A stretch of 10,477 bases of DNA from Cyclobacteriaceae bacterium (lineage in GTDB: Bacteria; Bacteroidota; Bacteroidia; Cytophagales; Cyclobacteriaceae). Below the pieces are notes generated by a model. That model did not search any database and had not been told where the DNA came from. It saw nothing but the letters and a program-made list of their open reading frames with translations. Location of the stretch: assembly GCA_026994125.1 (NCBI GenBank), contig JALWRJ010000567.1:1-10477 (forward strand), given 5' to 3'. This document shows, in pieces, positions 5,712 to 10,477 of this stretch. Position 1 is the first letter of the stretch; each line of letters opens with the position of its first letter. Made by a program: the position numbers and the translations under genes.

Positions 5712-7268
5712 ATGAGCTACCCCACTAAAAAAGATAAGTTAAAAAAATTACAAGAGTTAAACAAACAGGCCGAACAAGGCGGTGGAGCAAAAAGAATTGA
5801 AAGCCAGCACGCTAAAGGTAAACTAACCGCTCGCGAGCGCATTAGTTTATTGCTAGACGATGGCAGTTTTGAAGAACTCGGAAAATTTGTAACACACCGA
5901 AGTACTGCCTTTGGCCTGGACAAACAAATATTTTTAGGAGATGGCGTTGTTACCGGTTATGGTAAAATTGAGGGGCGCCTGGTGTATGTATTTTCGCAAG
6001 ATTTTACGGTATTTGGTGGATCGCTCTCGGAAGCCTATGCCGAAAAAATTGTGCGAATCATGGACTTAGCCATGAAAAACGGAGCCCCTGTAATTGGGTT
6101 GAACGATTCGGGTGGCGCACGCATTCAGGAAGGAGTGGTATCGCTAGCCGGCTATGCCGATATTTTTTATCGCAACACTCGCGCCTCGGGGGTTATCCCT
6201 CAAATTTCGGCCATTATGGGCCCTTGTGCCGGAGGTGCCGTGTATTCGCCTGCCATTACCGATTTTACGCTTATGGTAGAAAATACTTCGTACATGTTTG
6301 TAACAGGGCCCAATGTGGTAAAAACCGTTACGCAAGAAGATGTTACTGCCGAGGAATTAGGTGGTGCAAGTACTCATAGCACCAAAAGCGGAGTAACCCA
6401 TTTTGCATGTGCTAACGAGGTGGAAGCCATAAATTACATTAAAAAACTTTTAAGCTATATACCCCAAAACTGCGAAGAGGAAGCCCCTGCCCTGCCCTAC
6501 AAACCTGGTGATGAACTACGGCCCGTTTTAAACGATATTGTACCCGATAACCCCAACCAGCCTTACGATATGCGAGAGGTAATCGAAGGGATTGTAGATT
6601 CGGAAAGCTTTTTTGAAGTACATAAAAACTTTGCCGAAAGCATTGTAGTTGGATTTGCCAGGCTGGCTGGCCGTAGTATTGGTATTGTAGCCAACCAGCC
6701 CCAAGCCTTTGCCGGTGTATTGGGCAATAACAGCAGCAAAAAAGGCGCTCGTTTTGTTCGGTTTTGCGATAGCTTTAACATCCCGTTACTGGTATTGGAA
6801 GATGTACCGGGCTTTTTACCGGGTACCGACCAGGAGTGGAATGGTATCATTGTAAATGGTGCCAAATTGCTATACGCTTTTAGCGAAGCCACAGTGCCTC
6901 GCATCACCGTAATTACCCGAAAAGCTTACGGTGGTGCTTACGATGTAATGAACTCTAAACATATTGGTGCCGATATGAATTACGCCTGGCCCACAGCCGA
7001 AGTAGCCGTAATGGGGGCCAAAGGTGCCGCAGAAATAATTTTTAAAAAAGAAATTGCCATGGCAGACAACCCCGAAGCTAAACTGAAAGAAAAAGTAGAT
7101 GAATATAGCGAGCGCTTTGCCAATCCCTATTCGGCAGCCGAGCGTGGGTATGTAGATGAAGTAATTTTACCACAAGACACACGTAAAAAATTAATAACCG
7201 CTTTCGACATGCTAGAAAACAAAGTAGATACCCTGCCCAAAAAAAAGCATGGCAATATACCTTTGTGA
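5712..7268 (+). CDS. pccB: Propionyl-CoA carboxylase beta (carboxyltransferase) subunit
   Basis: 518 aa, full length. It transfers CO2 from carboxybiotin to propionyl-CoA, giving methylmalonyl-CoA. The two crotonase-like halves are visible. The N-half has [16 protein letters not shown] (40-55), [13 protein letters not shown] (101-113), [12 protein letters not shown] (131-142) and the oxyanion-hole motif [12 protein letters not shown] (170-181). The C-half has [14 protein letters not shown] (324-337), DVPGFLPGT (364-372), [20 protein letters not shown] (405-424) and [18 protein letters not shown] (425-442). The last residues, KKHGNIPL, match the ending I remember for animal PCCB. Asp411 in GGAYDVM is the position that favours propionyl-CoA over acetyl-CoA in characterised homologues. 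A methylmalonyl-CoA decarboxylase alpha subunit (MmdA) is the main alternative. No biotin carboxylase or biotin carrier gene is adjacent. A Shine-Dalgarno-like AAGGAG lies upstream. Confidence 0.93.
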   Translation: MSYPTKKDKLKKLQELNKQAEQGGGAKRIESQHAKGKLTARERISLLLDDGSFEELGKFVTHRSTAFGLDKQIFLGDGVVTGYGKIEGRLVYVFSQDFTVFGGSLSEAYAEKIVRIMDLAMKNGAPVIGLNDSGGARIQEGVVSLAGYADIFYRNTRASGVIPQISAIMGPCAGGAVYSPAITDFTLMVENTSYMFVTGPNVVKTVTQEDVTAEELGGASTHSTKSGVTHFACANEVEAINYIKKLLSYIPQNCEEEAPALPYKPGDELRPVLNDIVPDNPNQPYDMREVIEGIVDSESFFEVHKNFAESIVVGFARLAGRSIGIVANQPQAFAGVLGNNSSKKGARFVRFCDSFNIPLLVLEDVPGFLPGTDQEWNGIIVNGAKLLYAFSEATVPRITVITRKAYGGAYDVMNSKHIGADMNYAWPTAEVAVMGAKGAAEIIFKKEIAMADNPEAKLKEKVDEYSERFANPYSAAERGYVDEVILPQDTRKKLITAFDMLENKVDTLPKKKHGNIPL

Positions 7269-7319
7269 TTATTTTTTAATTAAATACCATTTCAATAACC
7301 AATTACTCAATTACACCCT

Positions 7320-8387
7320 ATGAAAAAGAACGAGAAATTTTTATACGAATACCTTAATAACGCATCCCCCACAGGCTTTGAAACCTCCGGGCAAAAAATT
7401 TGGCTCGACTACATAACCCCCTACATTGATGAATACATTTCGGATACGTACGGTTCGGTGGTGGGCGTAATAAACCCCAAAGCCGACTATAAAGTAGTTA
7501 TAGAAGCCCATGCCGATGAAATTTCATGGTTCGTTAATTATATTAATGAAAACGGGTACATTTATGTAGTGCGCAACGGAGGTTCCGATCACCAAATAGC
7601 TCCTTCGATGCGGGTAAATGTGCATACCAAATATGGGCCGGTAAAAGGGGTGTTTGGCTGGCCGGCCATACACGTACGCCATGGCGAAAAAGAGGCTAAT
7701 CCTACCTTAAAAAATATTTTTGTAGATGTGGGTTGTAGTTCTAAAGAAGAGGTGGAAGAACTGGGCATTCATGTAGGTTCGGTAATTACGTTTGAAGACG
7801 AACTAATGGAACTTAATGGCAAGTTTTATACCGGCCGTGCCTTAGATAACCGCATGGGTGGGTATGTAATAGCCGAAGTAGCCCGCATGCTACACGAAAA
7901 AAAGAAAAAACTCCCATTTGGGCTGTACATTGTAAATGCCGTGCAAGAAGAAATTGGTTTGCGGGGGGCGCAAATGATAGCCGAACGCATACAACCCGAT
8001 GTGGCTATTGTTACCGATGTAACCCACGATACCGCCTCGCCCATGTATAGTAAAATAAAAAGCGGAGATGTGCAATGTGGTAAAGGCCCTGTAATTAGCT
8101 ATGGACCAGCCGTACAAAACAACGTACGCGACATGATTATTGAAGTAGCAAAAAAGAAAAAAATTGACTTTCAACGGTTATCTGCTTCACGCTCTACCGG
8201 CACCGATACCGATGCGTTTGCCTATTCTAATGCAGGCGTAGCTTCGGCCCTTATTTCGTTTCCGCTAAAATATATGCACACCACCGTAGAAACCGTGCAT
8301 AAACAAGATGTAGAAAACACCATTAAACTTATTTACGAAGTACTAATCCAAATGAAATCCGGTCACGATTTTAGGTATATTAAGTAG
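7320..8387 (+). CDS. M42 family metallopeptidase (glutamyl aminopeptidase-like)
   Basis: 355 aa, the family's usual length. M42 enzymes are cytosolic di-metal aminopeptidases, often dodecameric, that trim short peptides after proteolysis. Expected ligands are in place: EAHADEISW (62-70, metal ligand His64, neighbouring Asp66), GRALDNRMGG (172-181, bridging Asp176), VQEEIGLRG (208-216, catalytic and ligand Glu210/Glu211), VTDVTHDT (231-238, ligand Asp233) and YMHTTVETVH (318-327, ligand His320). STGTDTDAF (292-300) is also a family motif. The Glu-rich and cellulase-like names in older databases (endoglucanase M) are misleading. It follows pccB by 51 bp on the same strand, so co-transcription is possible. 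A TTTG (7262-7265) with a poor -7 match 19 bp on leaves room for an internal promoter. It converges on ftsY. Confidence 0.93.
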   Translation: MKKNEKFLYEYLNNASPTGFETSGQKIWLDYITPYIDEYISDTYGSVVGVINPKADYKVVIEAHADEISWFVNYINENGYIYVVRNGGSDHQIAPSMRVNVHTKYGPVKGVFGWPAIHVRHGEKEANPTLKNIFVDVGCSSKEEVEELGIHVGSVITFEDELMELNGKFYTGRALDNRMGGYVIAEVARMLHEKKKKLPFGLYIVNAVQEEIGLRGAQMIAERIQPDVAIVTDVTHDTASPMYSKIKSGDVQCGKGPVISYGPAVQNNVRDMIIEVAKKKKIDFQRLSASRSTGTDTDAFAYSNAGVASALISFPLKYMHTTVETVHKQDVENTIKLIYEVLIQMKSGHDFRYIK

Positions 8388-8418
8388 CAGTAAACCGCTT
8401 TATTTATTATGAAAGGAT

Positions 8419-8456
8419 GTTAACCCGGCAAATTTATCCGGGTTTTCCGGGTTAAC
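8419..8456. terminator. Terminator-like inverted repeat between convergent genes, with two alternative stems
   Basis: GTTAACCCGG (8419-8428) pairs perfectly with CCGGGTTAAC (8447-8456) over an 18-nt loop. An alternative inner stem pairs AACCCGG (8422-8428) with CCGGGTT (8438-8444) over 9 nt and is followed by TTTT broken into by CC. It separates the plus-strand peptidase from minus-strand ftsY. The right arm contains the ftsY stop codon (8454-8452). U-tracts are poor on both strands, so the termination mechanism is uncertain. Confidence 0.6.
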
Positions 8457-9405
8457 TAAAAAATGAATCAACAAAGGCAGTTTTGTTAAACACTTGCAGA
8501 TCGTTTATGCCCTCGCCTACGCCAATGTATTTAACCGGAATTTTAAAGGTATCGGAAATACCAATAACTACCCCGCCTTTGGCTGTACCATCCAGCTTGG
8601 TAATGGTAAGGGAGGTAACATCGGTAGCTTTGGTAAACTCCGTAGCCTGATTTAGGGCATTTTGGCCCGTGCTTCCATCCAATACCAACATTACTTCGTG
8701 TGGAGCATCGGGTACAAATTTTTGTATAACCCGTTTTATTTTACTCAGTTCATTCATCAAGTTTACTTTGGTGTGTAAGCGACCGGCTGTATCAATTATT
8801 ACCACATCGGCCTGTTGTTCTACGGCCTGCTTTACGGTATCATAAGCTACCGAAGCGGGGTCGGTGTTCATCCCATGCGATACTACGGGAACGCCTACAC
8901 GCTCGCCCCATAGTTTTAGCTGGTCAACAGCGGCTGCCCTAAAAGTATCGGCTGCGCCTAGCACCACTTTTTTACCTTTGCCTTTAAATTGGGCAGCCAA
9001 TTTACCAATAGTAGTAGTTTTGCCTACCCCGTTTACACCTACCACCAACAACACATACGGCTGAATACCCTCGGGTAATTCAAAATCGGCTATGTCTTCG
9101 CTATTATTTTCGGCTAGTAAACCGGCAATTTCTTCGCGTAATATCAAATTAAGTTCTTCAACACCCAAGTATTTATCCCGGGCTACACGTTCTTCTATCC
9201 GCTCAATAATTTTTAAAGTGGTATTTACCCCAACATCCGAAGTTATCAATACTTCCTCCAGGTTATCCAACACCTCAACATCTACAGTAGATTTACCGGC
9301 AACTGCCTTACCCAGTTTGGAGAAAAAACTTGTTTTTGATTTTTCGAGCCCTTTATCTAACGACTCCTTTTTTTCTTTAGAAAACAGACCACCAAATAAG
9401 GCCAT
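8452..9405 (-). CDS. ftsY: Signal recognition particle receptor FtsY
   Basis: 317 aa. This GTPase docks ribosome-SRP complexes at the inner membrane to deliver proteins to the SecYEG translocon. A short N-terminal stretch (1-30, MALFGGLFSKEKKESLDKGL and on; hydrophobic then basic) replaces the long acidic A domain of E. coli FtsY, so membrane contact probably rests on this amphipathic start. The N domain spans about 25-100. G-domain motifs: GVNGVGKTT (123-131), DTFRAAA (153-159), DTAGRLHTKVNLM (205-217), TKLDGTAKGG (269-278) and GVGEGINDLQVF (295-306), which separates FtsY from Ffh together with the missing Met-rich M domain. It is the last gene of the rpmB-rpmG-DUF4295-ftsY block but lies just beyond an intrinsic terminator at 9432-9457, so it depends on read-through or its own promoter. 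Confidence 0.96.
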   Translation of the reverse strand: MALFGGLFSKEKKESLDKGLEKSKTSFFSKLGKAVAGKSTVDVEVLDNLEEVLITSDVGVNTTLKIIERIEERVARDKYLGVEELNLILREEIAGLLAENNSEDIADFELPEGIQPYVLLVVGVNGVGKTTTIGKLAAQFKGKGKKVVLGAADTFRAAAVDQLKLWGERVGVPVVSHGMNTDPASVAYDTVKQAVEQQADVVIIDTAGRLHTKVNLMNELSKIKRVIQKFVPDAPHEVMLVLDGSTGQNALNQATEFTKATDVTSLTITKLDGTAKGGVVIGISDTFKIPVKYIGVGEGINDLQVFNKTAFVDSFFS

Positions 9406-9431
9406 AGCGTTGTAGTTTAAGATGAGGATAC

Positions 9432-9457
9432 AAAAAAAGTCCTCAACGAGGACTTTT
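9432..9457 (-). terminator. Intrinsic terminator after DUF4295, before ftsY
   Basis: AAAAGTCCTC (9435-9444) and GAGGACTTTT (9448-9457) are perfect 10-bp arms around a 3-nt loop. On the minus strand the hairpin runs into a seven-U tract (9438-9432), the classic form. It lies 26 bp upstream of the ftsY ATG and 26 bp downstream of the DUF4295 stop. Confidence 0.85.
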
Positions 9458-9483
9458 AAAAATATTACTATGTTTTTAAATGC

Positions 9484-9636
9484 CTAGTTAGCAAGAAATT
9501 CCTTTACCTTATCTACAGGTACAATTTCTTCTTTAAAGGTATAGGCTCCCGTTTTAGGCGATTTTACTGCCTTAATTACTTTGGAGAAGTTTTTACCTTC
9601 TTTTTTCTGTAAAGTTGCTACTACTTTCTTAGCCAT
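9484..9636 (-). CDS. DUF4295 small basic protein, probable ribosomal protein
   Basis: 50 aa, reading MAKKVVATLQKKEGKNFSKV at the start, then AVKSPKTGAYTFKEEIVP (23-40) and ending VKEFLAN. It is strongly basic and small, and starts only 2 bp after the rpmG stop, so it is clearly part of the L28-L33 ribosomal protein operon. The sequence matches the DUF4295 family as I remember it, restricted to Bacteroidota and found at this position. I also recall that the cryo-EM structure of the Flavobacterium johnsoniae ribosome showed an extra protein named bL38, and I believe this family is that protein, but I cannot verify it here. There are no cysteines, so no zinc site. The gene is followed by a strong intrinsic terminator. 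Confidence 0.88.
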   Translation of the reverse strand: MAKKVVATLQKKEGKNFSKVIKAVKSPKTGAYTFKEEIVPVDKVKEFLAN

Positions 9637-9638
9637 AA

Positions 9639-9821
9639 TTATTTAATTTCTTTGTGAACAGTATAACGTTTAAGAATTGGGTTGTACTTTTTCAACTCTA
9701 AACGTTCGGTCGTATTTTTTCTGTTTTTGGTAGTGATGTACCGTGAAGTGCCGGGCATGCCCGATTCTTTATGCTCGGTGCATTCTAAAATAACTTGTAC
9801 CCTGTTTCCTTTCTTAGCCAT
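9639..9821 (-). CDS. rpmG: 50S ribosomal protein L33 (bL33)
   Basis: 60 aa. It is a small basic protein of the large subunit near the E site. The sequence reads [20 protein letters not shown], then [20 protein letters not shown] (24-43) and [15 protein letters not shown] at the end; 'R.Y.T.KNr.nt.[10 protein letters not shown].lkr.t.hkE.K' is the L33 signature. Only one Cys (14) is present, so this is the zinc-free form lacking the two CxxC pairs of C+ L33 proteins. It lies 29 bp after rpmB and 2 bp before DUF4295 on the minus strand. Confidence 0.96.
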   Translation of the reverse strand: MAKKGNRVQVILECTEHKESGMPGTSRYITTKNRKNTTERLELKKYNPILKRYTVHKEIK

Positions 9822-9850
9822 GATGCTACTAGTTTATAATTTGCTGGTTC

Positions 9851-10090
9851 TTAAACCAATACATTTCCATTTTTACGTGCTTCTTTTAAAACAGCCGTAA
9901 TTCCTTTTTTATTAATTGTTCGTATTGCCGAAGTAGAAACCTTTAACGTTATCCACTTATCTTCTTCAGGGATATAAAACCGCTTGGTTTGAAGATTTGG
10001 GTAAAATTTTCGCTTGGTTTTATTATTGGCATGAGAAACATTGTTTCCTACTTGTGGCCGCTTTCCTGTAATTTCACAAACTCGTGACAT
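9851..10090 (-). CDS. rpmB: 50S ribosomal protein L28 (bL28)
   Basis: 79 aa, normal length for L28, a large-subunit protein. It starts [20 protein letters not shown] (1-20) with the family pattern 'C.itGk.p..GnnvSha..ktkR.f.pNlq', followed by [18 protein letters not shown] (26-43), then [19 protein letters not shown] (46-64) and a basic tail. Only Cys5 remains of a possible zinc knuckle, so it is a C- form. It is the first gene of the rpmB-rpmG-DUF4295 unit and has a good Bacteroidota promoter upstream (10128-10158). An AAGGA ending 5 bp before the ATG on the minus strand is Shine-Dalgarno-like, unusual beside the A-rich leaders of most other genes here. Confidence 0.96.
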   Translation of the reverse strand: MSRVCEITGKRPQVGNNVSHANNKTKRKFYPNLQTKRFYIPEEDKWITLKVSTSAIRTINKKGITAVLKEARKNGNVLV

Positions 10091-10127
10091 GGTCTTCCTT
10101 TTTACGCTTATTCAAAATTTCGGAGTG

Positions 10128-10158
10128 CAAATATCGGCAATTCTAATTTAAACACAAA
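10128..10158 (-). promoter_or_regulatory. Promoter of the rpmB-rpmG-DUF4295 operon
   Basis: On the minus strand TTTG (10158-10155) is followed after exactly 19 bp by GATATTTG (10135-10128). This matches the Bacteroidota TTTG-N19-TAnnTTTG promoter with one mismatch. It predicts a leader of about 30 nt before ATG 10090. Confidence 0.6.
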
Positions 10159-10168
10159 TTATAGCGCA

Positions 10169-10318
10169 TTATTTTCTAAAATTATAAGGGCAGTGCCTAC
10201 AACCGTTTTTGCAGCAATATCCCCGCTTTAAATGATAGGCACGCGTAAACACCAATAGCCCTTTATCCGTTAAATAATAGTCGCGCCCCTGCACTAATTT
10301 TTCTTTTGGTTTTACCAT
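10169..10318 (-). CDS. DUF5522 small Cys-rich protein
   Basis: 49 aa from ATG 10318. The ending FTRAYHLKRGYCCKNGCRHC followed by PYNFRK (24-49) is the hallmark of DUF5522, a small family I associate with Bacteroidota ('yHl.RG.CCgs.CRhCPy'). Four Cys (35, 36, 40, 43) and His42 in nine residues suggest a metal or Fe-S binding knuckle. A similar CCg..CrhCPy string occurs at the N- or C-terminus of some eukaryotic redox and oxidoreductase-like proteins. Function is unknown. The frame is open upstream to 10441, but a longer start would run through the beginning of rocD on the other strand and add hydrophobic Cys-rich residues unlike the family, so I chose the internal ATG. It is divergent from rocD, with 51 bp between the start codons. 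Confidence 0.82.
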   Translation of the reverse strand: MVKPKEKLVQGRDYYLTDKGLLVFTRAYHLKRGYCCKNGCRHCPYNFRK

Positions 10319-10339
10319 AAAATAAGCCCGGTAGTTGAT

Positions 10340-10362
10340 TATTTTTGCAGGGCACAAAAATA
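10340..10362. promoter_or_regulatory. Palindromic pair of -7 boxes between DUF5522 and rocD
   Basis: TATTTTTG at 10340-10347 (+) and the same octamer on the minus strand at 10362-10355 form a perfect 8-bp inverted repeat with a 7-bp spacer. Each matches TAnnTTTG and faces the correct gene (rocD at 10370, DUF5522 at 10318). The -33 elements are weak. This could be two overlapping promoters or a dimer operator. Confidence 0.45.
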
Positions 10363-10369
10363 CACAATT

Positions 10370-10477
10370 ATGACAGAGGAACTCACAAAAAGCCAAGCAG
10401 CTATTGCACTGGAAGACCAATATGGAGCACATAATTATCACCCCCTACCGGTTGTACTATCGAAAGGCGAAGGTGTA
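10370..10477 (+). CDS. rocD: Ornithine aminotransferase, N-terminal fragment
   Basis: Only the first 36 codons lie in the window; the gene continues past the right edge. The peptide begins MTEELTKSQAAIALEDQYGA and continues HNYHPLPVVLSKGEGV. The run 'E..yGAhNYhPLPVVLs.GeGv' is the strongly conserved start of ornithine-oxo-acid transaminase (EC 2.6.1.13), a PLP enzyme that converts ornithine and 2-oxoglutarate to glutamate semialdehyde and glutamate. The PLP lysine and the rest of the fold are outside the window. The ATG is preceded by an A-rich leader and a -7 box at 10340-10347. It is divergent from the DUF5522 gene. Confidence 0.9.
   Translation, partial: MTEELTKSQAAIALEDQYGAHNYHPLPVVLSKGEGV

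Noticed and set aside
6563..6907. Minus-strand frame inside pccB, and similar frames inside the peptidase and ftsY genes
   Set aside because: They are antisense shadows of strongly conserved genes and have no recognisable product.
10319..10441. Longer start for the DUF5522 frame
   Set aside because: It would run antisense through the rocD start and both -7 boxes, adding residues absent from the family.
1..10477. CRISPR array, tRNA, insertion sequence, attachment site, toxin-antitoxin or defence genes
   Set aside because: I looked for regular spaced repeats, cloverleaf ends, transposase motifs and small paired toxin genes on both strands and saw none.

Overview
The window looks like chromosomal housekeeping DNA from a member of the Bacteroidota. 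The evidence is the block rpmB-rpmG-DUF4295-ftsY, a DUF5522 protein with a Bacteroidota-type ending, start codons mostly preceded by A-rich leaders instead of Shine-Dalgarno sites, and several -7 boxes of the Bacteroidota form TAnnTTTG. DNA is AT-rich, most visibly between genes. I see no mobile element, phage gene, CRISPR array, tRNA or rRNA. Assignment below phylum is not possible from what I can see.

Layout. 1-641 (-): an unrecognised protein that runs off the left edge. 816-2530 (-): a tight three-gene cluster read pcm (protein repair methyltransferase), hotdog acyl-CoA thioesterase, then a protein that may be a divergent DNA polymerase III psi-like (HolD/uracil-glycosylase-fold) subunit. 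2611-4128 (+): riboflavin synthase, an FtsB/DivIC-type division protein and a small outer-membrane beta-barrel protein. 4134-5201 (-): an Ldh2/malate dehydrogenase-family oxidoreductase, tail-to-tail with the barrel gene, 5 bp apart. 5202-5711: the only long gap. It holds a large imperfect hairpin, a degenerate short-period GTG-rich repeat and a gene-like 37-47-codon relic or small gene. 5712-8387 (+): propionyl-CoA carboxylase beta subunit, then an M42 aminopeptidase. 8452-10090 (-): rpmB, rpmG, DUF4295, a strong intrinsic terminator, then ftsY. 10169-10318 (-): the small Cys-rich DUF5522 gene. 10370-10477 (+): the start of rocD, ornithine aminotransferase, which runs off the right edge.

Functionally this is core metabolism (riboflavin, propionyl-CoA, ornithine, peptide turnover), translation and protein targeting (L28, L33, DUF4295, FtsY), and cell division. 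No single multi-gene pathway spans the window, and I found no convincing new defence or mobile system. The points most worth a second look are the psi-like protein at 816-1361, the relic/small ORF with an A8 tract at 5466-5608, the face-to-face promoter palindrome between DUF5522 and rocD, and the terminator placed directly in front of ftsY.
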